This document shows positions 12,101 through 25,072 of a stretch of DNA of 64,000 nucleotides, piece by piece. How positions within the stretch are numbered: the stretch's first letter is position 1; every line of letters begins with the position of its first letter. The position numbers and the translations under genes are program-made. The stretch comes from Rotaria macrura (lineage: Eukaryota > Rotifera > Eurotatoria > Philodinida > Philodinidae): assembly GCA_900239685.1 (NCBI GenBank), contig OENT01000266.1, positions 82,256 through 146,255 of the forward strand, given 5' to 3'. The notes below the pieces were generated by a model. That model ran no database searches. It was given only the letters and a program-made list of their open reading frames with translations, and was not told where the DNA came from.

Positions 12101-14459
12101 CCTGTAATAAATGTCGGTTTTTTCTTCTTCTTCTTCTTTACCAAAAACATTCGAATCTATTTATTGATTGTGCCACTCCAGTTCATGTCATTCACGTTCA
12201 TAATTTCAACACATTTATTTTCTAAATTAATAAATGAAATCAATCCCTGTAGTTCTTCTCTTTTCTTCAATGAACTTATTTGCACAACTGTTTTAGATTG
12301 ATGAATTACACGTTCAAAGTCTAGTATAGTGTTGTCCTAACAATGAGTTTACCGAGTTAACTAGTTCAGTAGTCTTCTCATGAAAATATAAGAAAATCCA
12401 CCATAGGAAATGAAACATCTATTGAATGTTTCTGATTCATTCAAAGAATCGACATTATTCTACCCTCGAGATATTGAATTTCATCCGGAGTAGACGTTGA
12501 TGAAAAGAAGAACGTAATAAATTGATGCAGCCAGCGTTATTAATTTGCTTTTACAAATTAATTGTTATTAATAGAATCATTTCAAAGAAATCAAAATCGA
12601 TTTTCATCGATTTATCATTAGTTGTTCTTTTCTTTTTGTGTTGAAAATTTCTGATAAGGAAACAAGTTCATACATCGTATTATATTTTAGTTAGTGGAAA
12701 TTCTTCCTTTTACAGTACGAACAGTATAACTCAGTCCGAGCTATTTTCATCGTCGTCATGAATAAGAAAACCAATTAGCAAATTTTCAAGATCAAACATA
12801 TTCATATTTACAATGCCAAGTAAACTATTACAACTTCTCTGTCAAAACACTATTACTTTTACTATAAAATTGTATTCTATGTAATATATTGCAATCAATA
12901 TTATTGATGACTCAATCGAACTTACTATAGAAAATTTTTGATTTCAAGATATACCATTATTGGTTGAACAAGAAAAGATTTTCAAATGATTTATTGCTTT
13001 TAAAATTAGAAAACTACATGTATCATGACGACTGTAATGAGCCATGGATTTTGTGAAAAGCATTCAGGTACTTAAGATTATTGGTGAAGAAATTTTTTAT
13101 GCTAACTAACCCTAGATTTGTATTCTGTGTCATAGTTTTGCACAGGAAAACTGATCTTTAATTTAGAAGAGATAGACTTGAATGAGAATAATTTTATCAT
13201 GAGATCTACAAATATTTTCGTTTTTTTTTCATCCAAAGATAAAAGCTTGTCGATTCTAGATTCGATCTTCTTATATTAGTTCTAGAATCGATCAAAAGAT
13301 TTCAAACTTTCATAATAATTCTGCCTCTATGCATAGTTTCCAGTAAGAATTTCCTTGTGAGAGAACCAAAGCATTGTATTAATAAAATACCATAAAAGTG
13401 TTGTATTTCCGCATTCATAAACAAAGGCCCTAACCTCTTTTCAAGGTATTCATAGCATGATTAGAAACTGCATGATGCACAAAGTCCCAGCTTGAGAGCG
13501 GTTAATCAATTGAAAGATTTCTCTCGTAGGATGTTTTCGAAATTCCAATTCCTTTTATATACGCATACACACACACACACACAAGTTTATATATGCATCC
13601 TCGTAGACTTCAATGGGATTTCACTAGCAGAAAATTCATCAACCAATCTTTAAACAGAAAATGAAACTTATGTTCAAATAATGAAAAACAAGTTTTTCAA
13701 ATCAATGTACTTTTTTTATAAATAATTTATTTCATCAAGCGAAGTATTAGATTCGAGCCTGTACATTTCAGGGAAAAATCACAACGATGAATCGATCGAT
13801 ATGTTGAAAACAAAAACAAAATCCATCTGAAACATACACGTGCTGTAGCTTTAGTAAGGGTTTTTTTCTCTATCAAAGGTATTTTTTTACAAAACGAAAA
13901 TCAACGAATCCAACGGAACATTTTAAAATGTATTGATTTCATCAAGTTCGAAGTCTACTTCATTTTTTTTGCCAATTTTGAAGTTTTATTTTTCACTGTT
14001 TCAACGCGAGACAGTTAAAATAGCGGGTGCAAACTTTTTCTTCAATCGTACATTTAAAATCCATCTTGACTTGTCCGCTCCTTTAGAAATTCACTGCTTG
14101 TAGAAAAAGAAAACAAATTAAGTTGATGAATTCTTTTCTTCTTCTCCTCATATTCTTTCTTATCATTCTCAGGAAAAAAGCAATCAGCTGATGGCATGTT
14201 GAATCATTGCCATTGGAGAGGACGAAAAACATGCACTGATTCATAAGAAGTTCTACGTACTACTATTAATTGTATCCTTTTTCTTCTTCTGGTTTTTTGT
14301 TTCATATCATTTTCAATTATTCTTGCTTCAAAAGAAATCCGCTTCATCATATCTATTTTTATTCTTACTGATCTTTGAAAACGACAAGAAAGCGAAATTG
14401 TGAATTATCAACGAAGACAATTCGTGTGGAGAATCTTCAGTTAAAAGTTTTGATCTTTA
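9126..14459. other. 5.3-kb gene desert
   Basis: Very AT-rich. I see no exon with a recognisable domain on either strand. It contains a short (AC)n run near 13566-13582 and a TTC run near 12122-12138. Confidence 0.55.
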
Positions 14460-16148
14460 CACATCACTGGTGGATATAAAGAGCATGTGTGAGAAAGCAA
14501 AATTGACCTCTGAACAACCTTTCAATCAATAGTATGACCATGTAGGACGTAGAACGTGCACGAGAGAGAAAGAACATACGTACGTATATGTGCCTATATA
14601 GATATGCACACACAGCAGGAGAACTGCAGAGAACAGTTACTATAGAATGGATAGATAGACGAGCGGACATATGGTTCAACAGCGAACTCTCCACTATTCT
14701 CTTCTTGTTCTATGTGCAGTAAAATTCTGATGGCAAGAGAGGAAAAAATAGTGATCGACGCAGAATCCCTTTACGCACCATTCAACGCATTGCAACAACA
14801 CAAATTCTTTCTCTTCATTTTCTCTTACGCTGTGCTCGACGGCAACATCCAGAAGATTTTGTTCGTCGTCGACGATGGAGTTGAGAGTTCTCGGTTTTTT
14901 TTTCTTCATTAACGTCCTCGTCATCGCCAATACCAAGTCTCCCTACACACACATACACTGTGTAGTTACGAAGGTATAGAAGAACACGAAAGAGACCCTT
15001 GCGTGCTTTGGATTTTTCGGCATTCTATTAGTTGTTATGTCGAGGAGAAGTTGTGAGATGAACTTTACACATAGAACGAATGCGAGCGCAAACGCTTATG
15101 TTACATGATCTGGAAAGACGAGCGAGAAGGACGAGATGCAAAGCCTGGTTTTTAGGATGACAACGATATTAGAGAGCGAAAAAAAAACCGGGAGAGAAAA
15201 GCGATTTTATGGGGTGTCCTTCTATTTTTTTTTCTTTTATCTTGCCTACATGCACCAGCTTCGGCAAGCAAGGCGTGTAAAGTCGAACGCAGCGAAAATG
15301 TTATTGATAGAAACAGGGCGTTGGTTCGTAGTCTTTCACTCGGAACGCATATAAAGGTAGGAAAATTTTAATTAATGAAACCTAATCATCATTCAAATCA
15401 AAACCTATCTCTTGAAAATGTAGGTATAACTATCATTGTTAGATCTAAAACCCAGTTTCATAGAGTACGACTCTCTAATATTGCACTTTTCTTCAGTAGA
15501 CTAGTGCCGATCAAAAAGAACCGGCAAGGGAGTAAAAACAGAACGAACGAGAAAAAGAACGTACTTATATCATGTTGTTCTCTATGACTGCCTTTAGTAT
15601 AATGTGGTGTAGTAAGTAGAAGAGGAAAGAAACGAAGGCAAAACTGCTTGTAGGCAATGCACTTTTTGAGAACTTGAGTATTAAAAAATTGTTGGGAAGT
15701 CGATTTTTTTTACAAGTTTCTTTTTATCTTTAACGAATAGTCAATTGACATATATATACATATGTATACATACATATACGTATACATGTGTACAATTTAT
15801 TTAGCGCTTGCCCTTTGCTTCATTCTGAAATTTTTCTTCTTAGACAACCACAAAAAGGACAGAAAGAGAGATTGGACTCAGCTAAAGAGAAGCAGTCGGA
15901 CGAATGGAAAAGAAAGAATAACCATTCTTCGTTCGTCACTCATATCGGTAGTAGACCATCAAGAAAGAAAAAGATTATATTGTACGTATGCACGTATAAT
16001 TCGTCCGTCCATGTTGTGTGTCTTGCTTTCCTTAAAAAAAGAAGAAAAGAAGAAAAGAAAAAAAAATTCAGACGAACATACATAAATCTTGTTTCAGAAC
16101 GTTAAATTGTATGTTCATTCTCTTATGTTGACCTTCAATTGACCAGTG
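14460..16148. other. Purine/pyrimidine-biased upstream region of the SAM gene, no gene recognised
   Basis: This stretch is visibly richer in G+C and in GA/AAG words (agagaaag, gaagaaaag) than its surroundings. It gives several overlapping frames of 60-107 codons on both strands, but these are Lys/Arg/Phe-rich, overlap each other and carry no domain. It most likely holds the promoter and 5' leader of the gene starting at 16149. Confidence 0.45.
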
Positions 16149-19100
16149 ATGGATTCAACTTCAATATCAACGGTAAAATTCTTTTGTATGATTTGTATAA
16201 TGAACATAATCGTTGCCTTTCTTTTTTCTTATTATTAACTATGAAACTATAGAAATCATTCGTTTCACAATGGAATACCGATGCGGTAGTTGCCTGGCTT
16301 CATGAATCAAATTTAGGTGCATTTGAAAAAGTCTTTCGAGGTATATATTGTTCGATATGAAATTAATGCTTCATTACGAAGAACTCGACAAATGTTTTCT
16401 TTTTCATCTTGTATTATTAGAAAATGAGATTGATGGTCCAATATTACTTAGACTTAGTGAGTCAATGGTTGCTCGATTATTTCCAACTATAAAACTTGAA
16501 GTACAATTTCTCGATTTATTACAAACGCTTAAACAACGACATGTTGTCGATTTGAATTCGAAAAAACCTATCACACCAACATTAACAAACGGACGCACAA
16601 CAGCACATCAAATGGCAGCACATGTCATAGCAGCATCATCATCATCGTTAGATAATGGAAATAGTCATTCACCTAATTCGAAATCTCCGACAAATTTAAA
16701 TGGTCATCATACATCGAAAATGATCTTTTCAGAACGTTCATCGATATCCAAGGGACCACCATTGAAAACTTTCAAACGTGAACCGAAATATTTTCCGAAT
16801 CAAACACTCAAGTACAAAACTATTTTCATATGAATATAGCATCATTTTTCTTTTCTCGTTTATGTAGTAGTCAAACAAATGGAAATTTGTCAATGAATAC
16901 TAATGATAATGATACTAAACATACATTTCCTCATGTATATAAATTGCCACAATTTGCCGAAACACTTCGTTTAGCACTTGCATCACAAGATGCAACTGCT
17001 TTCAAATTACGTACTTACTATAGAAATCTATTAATCTCATCGATATATGATGATCTTACACGTACATATAATCTTTGGTATGTAAAAGTAGAAGAAAAGG
17101 CTCCAATGTAATAGGAATCTCGACGTTTTCTTTTTGCTCGCCATATCTGAGGCTCTACAATCTAACAAACTTTATCTTAATTTCTATCTATGACATAGTT
17201 TCATATGCTATTGAGTACATACTGAAGAAAAATATGAAACTGTTTGGTATTCTAATGCTCAAAAAAACATAGAACTTCTCAAATATTAATAAGTCGTTGA
17301 AGATCGGAAATGGTTTATATGTTCTGAGATTGCTCAAAAAATAAAAAGGACGCGATACCCTCGGATATGTTAGAAAGTGACTTTGAATCATGAAGAAATA
17401 TTCCAGGACTTTTTACTTCTATGTAGTATAATCAGTACATTTTTATCGTTGAAAGTCACAACACATGAGCCATAATCGTATTTATAATCAAACTAGCTCC
17501 GAGTTAAGTATATTAAAAAAATAGAACTAGCATTTCTGCTATCATCATACTGTCAATAAATATTAGACTCATATTGATACTTGGAACTTCTCTATGCCTG
17601 CTTTGTTTCGATTAGTTAATAGAAATATTTAGAGTTATTTACTTGATGTTTATCGCACATAGATTGTAATAAGTCTATTTATAGGTATCCAAATGCTCGA
17701 CAATATAAGACAGTCGCTTCTGCACTTGTCAAAGCTTATCCATTTCTCGAATCGTCAACAGAAGGTGGTGAAGTAAGTGATAACTGTTACTTTTTTGTTT
17801 TCAATTAACAAATAATCGGGTATTGTTTTCTATTTGCCATGTTTATAGGGTGCATGGATTGATGGTATTAAAGGAAAATTTAAACGTGGCCGTCGTACTG
17901 CAACATCCTTTGTTGATGTAGGACAATCGATGGGTGGTGAGAATGGTTTTGATCGAATGTCCGGTGATGAAGAAATAGGTGAAGAAAAATTAGCACAAAC
18001 ATCCGGTAGTCAAAAACGAGCAAGACATGACTTCGAAGTTGATTCTGATGATGGACATTATGAATCAGGCGAAATGCCAAGAATCGTCAATGGAAAAGAA
18101 ACTGTAGAATTGAATTATTTTTATTTTGTATTTTCAATGAAAATCTATTTTTAAGGATCAAACCAGTGACAATAATGATGAACTCGATGAAGATGAATTG
18201 AAACGATTACGCACTTGTATTAAAGCAATGAAAGAAACATTAGCAACAACGAATGATCCTGATATATCTCTTATATCCGATTATTTTAAAGAAACGTTCG
18301 AAATTCGACGTGAATTTGTTAAAACACATAATACAAATGAAATTCTTCTTGAATATCCAGCTTTACAACTTCATTCATGTGTATGTTATTTTCTTATCGC
18401 CTACGGCTATACAATGATACACGATGAAGAAATTGAAATATGTTTTTTTTTCGTTTCTCTCTAGTTACTTGCTGATTTTCATATGCAAACAAATATTCCT
18501 ATTCAAACAGTTTTAATACATAAACTTCGTTCAATATCAAAGCCTATCATACGACTTGCAAAAGAAACTGGCTGTGCTCATGATATTCTTCATTCATATC
18601 ATACAATTCTTTCTCAACGACCACAATTAGAACAAGGTTAGTTATTGTTTGACTGAGAAAGAAAAACCATAGAACAGTGACAAAATTTTAATTCAGAATA
18701 AAAACTATGTAACTGTTGTTGATAGTCACAGTGATATACATTGTTTCGACATCATTTATACTTAATCTACGAATAATTCAATAAGGAAGTATGTCATTCA
18801 TTATGACGAGACGTTTCTGCGAGTGTTCGTCAGTAACGTCTGTAATATGACAAGAAAACGCTACTAAGTTCGTCTGTGTCCGATTGTTAATAATTTCTAG
18901 TAGAAAACATTGAATCTAACTCAATCACGAGAGTTTTTACTGAACTCTAAATCATAGAAACGTTTAATGATGTGTATTACATCAGAAATTTCTTTCTTGT
19001 TCATTATCTAAGTTTGAAAGACAATTTTTCTACAACGTTTAGAATGTTACTCGTGTCAGTAGAACGTTCTCTGTATAAGTCGGTATTTAATAAAGAGTCA

Positions 19101-19898
19101 TAAATTCAATAAATCGGCAGTAACGCGACTGGGACAGCTCAAGAGAACAAATTCTCTTAGGATTTTTCTCCGTATACCTATAATAATACATGGTCGCTTG
19201 TCTCTTTTCGCTAAATCAATGTAGTTGTAAATTTTTTTTCTCAGTAGACAAGTAAAACGACTAAAAATGCACGCCTTCAATACGATAGACAACATCAAAA
19301 GTCTACCAGAGAACTATTTCATTTGCTGTTATTCATGAAAGTTAAGAATACTATTGACGTTATCTATAAAGAAAACTCTCAGATGATTCCGGAAGGATGT
19401 TTTTCTTGTCTTAATTATGACCATCTTGTATGTAATCGAATTTTATCTGTTTTTTTTTAGTTCTAGCTGATACATTTGCTATATTAATTGTTGCTTGTTA
19501 TTTTGGTGAACATCAATTTTTATTAATCTCTCCTGACAAAGTAAACGAAAAATACTTTTTTTCTTAATTTAATAACCATTATTTTTATTTAGGATGCTCA
19601 ATCACCATGGCCAATTATACGTGGTGATCATCCGGCACGAGCTTTTTTCGATGGAAAATCATCGTCATTAGCTTATAATATTGAATTAGATTATGTCCAA
19701 TTATTTCATCGACCATTAAATGATTTTCTAACAGCTATATGTACATTATTTGCAACATATACAGTTTTTGAAATAACTTTCGGTAAATTAGAAATGACGT
19801 TGTCATTTATCGATTGTTTACTACGAGATAATCTACATGCATCAACACGTTCACCACAAGTACTTGAATTAATCAACGAACTTAACTCGATGAAATAA
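16149..19898 (+). CDS. SAM-domain protein, SAMD3-like (612 aa, 10 exons)
   Basis: Exons 16149-16172, 16253-16340, 16421-16811, 16868-17077, 17685-17772, 17849-18103, 18156-18380, 18465-18636, 19461-19540 and 19593-19898 join in frame to 612 residues. Residues about 9-72 form a sterile alpha motif (WNTDAVVAWLHESNLGAF, then ENEIDGPILLRL), a protein-interaction fold. A Ser/Asn-rich linker follows. Around 238-280 comes YPNARQYKTVASALVKAYPF and then KGKFKRGRR, an arrangement I know from SAMD3-like proteins of animals. An acidic low-complexity linker (SDDGHYESGE, DNNDELDEDE) leads to a C-terminal region of about 230 residues without an obvious motif. Molecular role unknown; probably a scaffold or regulator. 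Exon 4 has a tandem acceptor (tagtag) that could add or drop one residue. The 607-bp and 824-bp introns are long for this window. It converges on the MARVEL gene at 20071, with 172 bp between stops. Confidence 0.85.
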
Positions 19899-20044
19899 AA
19901 AGAAAATCTGTTTTGCTTTTTTCTTTTCTTTTCTTTTTTGATCTGCAATTATCTCACGCAGTGTACATGTATATATATACGTATGTGTTTTTGTGTGTGC
20001 GTGTGCGTCTGAATATATTTGTTTCGTCATATCGAAAAAAAACC

Positions 20045-20050
20045 AATAAA
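20045..20050 (+). terminator. Polyadenylation signal AATAAA
   Basis: About 147 bp after the SAM-gene stop and 21 bp short of the convergent gene's stop, so the two 3' UTRs probably meet or overlap. Confidence 0.45.
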
Positions 20051-20070
20051 AGATAAACAAAATTCCTTTG

Positions 20071-20565
20071 TCAATCTTTCAGTTTATAAATAAGTATAAC
20101 AGCTATAAAATAGAGCATACTTATTAAGAAACCAAATATAATACCAATCAAGCGTAAGATATTACAATCATAAGTAATCGAAATGATTCTTAATGATGAA
20201 TCACTAAAGTCATGTTGAGTTATAACATGACCGTGTGTATAATTAACAATTGCGTATACTGTAAAACATGACGCAAGAAGATATCCATTTGATAAACATA
20301 TATATAAGAATAATGTCAATTTTTTAGCTTTAATTTTAACTGTGCCAAATAGACGATTCGTAAGGAAATAGATTTCAAATGTCAATGATATCCATGTTAA
20401 AATATAATAAAACAGTATGGATTGATGATTAAAACCGAGAAATTCATTTAATGATGAATTACATGAAGAAATTTTTAATTCAGAAAATGTTAATAGAAAT
20501 AGTAAGCAAACAAGACGTATCAAATGTATTATACCTAATGCATTTGTAAAATAGTTTATTAACAT
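20071..20565 (-). CDS. MARVEL-like four-helix membrane protein (164 aa, single exon)
   Basis: Intronless frame encoding four hydrophobic helices at about 9-30, 48-70, 82-108 and 136-160, with short loops, both termini apparently cytosolic, and a lysine-rich end (YKLKD). This topology and length fit MARVEL/CMTM or related tetraspan proteins of vesicle and junction membranes. Family assignment rests on topology, not on a diagnostic motif. Its N-terminus (GIIHLIRLVCLLFLLTF) resembles that of the divergent neighbour (GLLHLVRLIILVICIIF), so the two are probably old duplicates placed head to head. The start is the only ATG before the first helix. Confidence 0.72.
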   Translation of the reverse strand: MLINYFTNALGIIHLIRLVCLLFLLTFSELKISSCNSSLNEFLGFNHQSILFYYILTWISLTFEIYFLTNRLFGTVKIKAKKLTLFLYICLSNGYLLASCFTVYAIVNYTHGHVITQHDFSDSSLRIISITYDCNILRLIGIIFGFLISMLYFIAVILIYKLKD

Positions 20566-20679
20566 TCGTTTTATTAAAAAAAATTAGGTGAATGAAGATC
20601 AACAACTAGATAATCAAGCGCTATTTTCTTTCTTTTTTTTTTTGTTAATTAACTAAGCGAACACATACATATAGAGAAA
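20566..20679. promoter_or_regulatory. Shared promoter gap of two divergent MARVEL-like genes
   Basis: Only 114 bp separate the two start codons. The interval must hold both 5' leaders and probably a bidirectional promoter. It contains a poly-T tract (about 20632-20644) but no clear TATA box or other element. Confidence 0.5.
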
Positions 20680-23600
20680 ATGAATATTGATTATATTAAA
20701 AGTCAAAAAGGTTTATTACATCTAGTCCGACTGATTATACTTGTAATTTGTATTATTTTTATGAATATATTATCATGTGGTCAAAATGCATTTGGTGGTC
20801 ATGCTAATATTAATTCAACATCGGATAGTGAATTTATTCATATAAGTAAGTAACGATTAGTTTAAGAGGATTCTAAAGAATTATACTTTATAAAAATATG
20901 TTTCAGATAACGTTATGGATTAAAGTTTTAAGATAATTCCCTTTCATGATAGCTGTTTATTTTAGAATGCCCTATAAGAAACATGTTGATTGATAGAATA
21001 AAACTTGTTAGTTACGGATTGAAATTTTCTCCAATAATTTCTTTTTTATGTTTTGAATAGTTGCATCATGAATCATCATTGGAAGTTTTATGATTGTAGA
21101 GTTTCAATGTAACGAGAACAATGAGTGTTTCTGCAGAATATTTACTAATGTGAGAGTCTTGTGAAGTATACGCTCGTTTGTATTATTCGAATTCAACGAT
21201 TCTTTTCTTTATCATATTCTTAAATGTCTGTTACTTAGAGGCAAGATTCTCTGAAAAGTCGAATTTCAATCTGAAGCTTTGCCACATTGCTAGACTTTAG
21301 TCACACTAGTTTACATGAAATATCTTTGAGATAAAACAAAATATTAGATAATTCATGTTTTGTATGTTTGAAATCTAATTTATTGTTAAAACTTTCGAAT
21401 TATATTTTTCGTTTACATAAAGAGCTATTCGTGAAATTTAAATATAAGAAAAAATAAATATGATGCAAAAATCGGTTTAGTCCATTTTCGCCGACATTGT
21501 TTTTCGTCGACGACGATTTTCGCCGATTTCAATTTCACCGAAAGAATGTTTCTTTGTTTCTAATTCAAACAAAGAAAAACTCTTTCGGTGAAGTTGGAAT
21601 CGGCGAAAATCGTCGTCGGCGAAAAACAATGTCCACGAAAATGGAATATGCCACAAAAATCATTTAGTTCCAAAGTCTAAAAGAGTTTGCACCGTTATCA
21701 AACTGGAAGATTCTTCAGTATTTCTTTAAGAAAGATATGAATAGGTTTTGTTTCAAGATTATGCATAAAATATTTAAGATACCGTAGTGCATACGAATGG
21801 TTCCGTTAAGGATTATATATCCAGCGTATCTGGACTCTGCTATGCGACTCAATAGTACATAATAGTAGTACACAGAATCTTTCTTCATTCCATACCATTT
21901 TCAATTGTTTAGTTTTGTATAATCAGAGTTGGAATTGACTTGGAGTTGATGACGCATTGAAATTGAGTTGAATTAGAAGCACAGATACTTCGTACTCAAG
22001 TCCATTCGAAAAATAGGACTTGATTCATCTCTAGTCAAAACAGAAGAGTATACACGTTCAGTTTCTATTCTGAGATATTGATTCGACAAATATTAAACCA
22101 GTTACTCGAAGATTAGCAAATATTTCATTTCGTAGTAAGATCTTTCAAGAGTCTAATGGTAGGATTTTTGACTCTACGGTTTCATCTAATCTTAATAGAT
22201 CTAATCTAACTTGGAATGTGTCGTTTAAAGTAGCGGAATGAGAATGAAAGTATGTGAGAGTTCAGTCAACTTGAAGTTGAAGTATTTTAAGGTATCATTG
22301 ATTTTATATCCGGAAATTTTTCGTTCATTCGTATTTTGATGATTGATTTTTATTGTGTACAAATACTTTCTATTACTATGACAAACAAACAACAAAGGAC
22401 GGCACTGAGAATCGAAGCTGAAGCGTTGGAACTCAGTACACACTTAGTTCGTTCAGAGAACATTTTTGTTGATGAGTTTAAAATCTTTGTTGTAACTATT
22501 GATAAGTTTTATGAGATTTCTCACTGATGTAGCACTTCTTTTTTGCGTATCACAATACTGGCGTTTTACTTTGTAATGAATCGTCGTGTTCAATATCGGA
22601 ATGCCGATGGAAAAATGTTCCTTAGGTATTGCACTACAATATTACGGAGTATTCTGTGGGTAAAAGTTGGTTTAAACCATGGAAAATCTGATGAGATACT
22701 TTCACTGGTAAAAGTAAAATATGTGTAAAGGTCGGCGGCATGCACCATAGCCTTCTGACAATGGTTTGTTTATCTATGAGACTTAATGTTGGCTCATAAA
22801 CTAAAAGTAATCAGCACGTGTTTTGTGATTTGATTTATTTTTTTTTGGAAATTCTCATGTATTTGCGAAGAATATAATTAGTACAAATTTTCATTCAATG
22901 TTCTGACGCTTGATGGCATCAAGTCTTTTCCGTTATAGACCGTTGTCTATTATGTTGTCTCGGATTCCTAAGTAGATATAAAGTGAAATTTTTAACGATT
23001 GAAATTCGATGCCATATATTGAAACAGGTAATTAAAGTTATATTGTAAGAGTCCTGGGTTTTTGTTGTTTACATAAGTTGGAATACACGAAGCAAATATT
23101 GCTGTATATGGAAGAATTTTTGTTTCTTTAGTCTATCGCTGCGATATATTGTTTCAGTTGAAGTCTTTTACTGTGAAGAAATATGTGCTTTACCAAGAAT
23201 AAGAATCGAAAGAATGCACAAAATAAATGTGAAAACTTCGGACTTATGTCCGAGAGTTATGTGTACTTCAAAAAGTGAATGAGACAAATCAGTCATTCTA
23301 GAATGTGTGCACGGATGAAGTATCTTGGTAAACCTTTTTGGGAAACTCCAAAACTACTGATTATCTCAGACATATCTAGGCAATTTTGTTTCTAGATGCA
23401 GTTTTTGTGCATTTGAGACTTTTTTGCAGCCAATGTTTTGTTAGTAAGCTCGATTTGGTTCAAAACTAATATCAGATTCGGAATCAGCGTGAAAAACTGA
23501 GTCACTTCACATAAGTTGTGGATAATTCTGAGAAAAAAGTTTGTTTTGAAAAAATCCCTGTACCACCCCTCAGGGATTATTTGGTCAATAATGACAGTTT

Positions 23601-25072
23601 TTCCGATAACTCAGCCATCGCTTGCTAGATCCTATTCATCTTCGAACTCGACCGAGAAATTGATGAGACAATTCTGTGCACAAAACTTCAGCTCAATCGA
23701 ATCTATTTGTAAAGAGTTATCGTTTTAACGGCCGGCCGGACACACTGACCGATTCTAGAGTGTACTCACTTTTTGAGTACACAAAAAAACAAATGAATAG
23801 CCTATTCATTAGAGTATAAATGTTTTCATCTTGCCCTTGCTCGGTCGATGTATTTATTGTAAGTACGTTCTCATAGATTTTCTGCCGTTTTCGTAGCGGC
23901 TAACTTTTTTCTAGCTATATGTCATGTATTCTGCGATGCTTGATTTACTTAGTCATTTTTTATTCCAACAAAAGATCTGAAGTTCAAATATAGTATCAAG
24001 ATGCTTAAGTTAAGTGGACGACTGTTGTGTAGAGAAAGACATTTTTATATGATGTTTTAAATACTATTCAGTCCATAGAATTATCCAAAAACTTATATTA
24101 ATTTTATCGAAAACGCTAAATATTTTTATTTAAACGTGTAGTGACTAACATGAGTCACGAGTTAACTCTCTACAGTCATAACATGATTCAAGAATTTTAG
24201 AATTGAACTGTAATATCAACAGATTGTTCTTCTTTAGATATATAAAAGATAATCACATCTCACAATGATAGTGAATTTTTCATTTAGAAATTTTTTCTTG
24301 TCGACTTTAATATTTCAGATTCTATCGATAGAGAAATATTGAGTCAAAGGAGAGTTCTTTCGAATTCCAATTGAGTTTTTCATTATTCTATTACTGTGAT
24401 AGGTTTAGTTTTCGTCATTTATATTGATATAGTCGATTTACTGTACTTTCATAAGTCATTCATTTAGTGTTTATATAAAGAATCTCCAACACGCGAAACT
24501 GGTTCGTATTCAATACAGTCTTGTTTAAAATTCAGAGATGATGATGATCGCTTGATCGTTTCCAATTTCCATCGAGAGATATGAGGTTCGAATAAGTGCA
24601 GAGAGTGGTTGAATACGATGTGCTCTATATTACTCAATAGATACTCTAGAGTTACAATATTTCTTTATACATTCAAGAAAATAAATTTCACTATTGTTTT
24701 TTTTTGTAAGTCTACTGAAGGAATATAGAATGCGAAAACTTTGTTTTGTAATTAAATAATTTTTACTTTCTAGTCATGTGGGTCGCATTAACAGTAGATG
24801 GTTTTGTTTTCTTAAGTCGCATGTTTGAACAAGACGATGGAACAAGTCAAACATCTTTGTTAATTGATTCAGCATTTGCATTGATCTATTTTGTTGCGTT
24901 TGTTATTTTACTTGTATCGTGGATAAAATGTTCTGATTCAAATACATTATTTTGTAATGGTAAATATAAGTGCATTGTTCATTTATTACCTACCATTGGT
25001 GCTCTTGCTTTAACAATACTTTATGTATATCATGATGTTCAACAGGCGATTCAAAACCTAAACTCTATGTAA
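20680..25072 (+). CDS. MARVEL-like four-helix membrane protein (154 aa, 2 exons)
   Basis: Exon 1 is 20680-20845, ending at a consensus GTAAGT donor in phase 1. Exon 2 is 24774-25072, following tttactttctag. The joined frame gives 154 residues with helices at about 11-32, 53-71, 86-106 and 122-142. The second helix is assembled across the junction (EFIHI then IMWVALTVDGFVFL), which supports the join. The 3928-bp intron is about fifty times the usual intron here and carries a foldback repeat and a candidate transposon. As with its divergent neighbour, the function is inferred from topology only: a small tetraspan of the MARVEL type, likely in vesicle or plasma membranes. Confidence 0.75.
21481..21645. 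repeat. 165-bp foldback repeat in the MARVEL intron
   Basis: Arms of about 75-80 bp are reverse complements: the left arm runs tccattttcgccgacattg and the right arm ends in caatgtccacgaaaatgga. Inner words cgacgacgattttcgccga and tcggcgaaaatcgtcgtcg pair. The loop is short (around 21560). A MITE-like foldback with no coding capacity. Its terminal words differ from the ACCCAGG foldbacks. Confidence 0.88.
23261..23782. mobile_element. Candidate 522-bp non-autonomous element with degenerate inverted ends
   Basis: The left end reads gtgtacttcaaaaagtga and the right end, reverse-complemented, gtgtactcaaaaagtgag, an 18-of-19 type match with one indel. The interior is richer in G+C than the intron around it (cggccggccggacac near 23730). 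No clear target-site duplication is visible, so the borders are tentative. Confidence 0.45.

Noticed and set aside
14464..16105. Cluster of overlapping frames of 60-107 codons on both strands
   Set aside because: They overlap one another, are low in complexity and have no splice partners or homologous motifs; better explained by the purine-biased composition.
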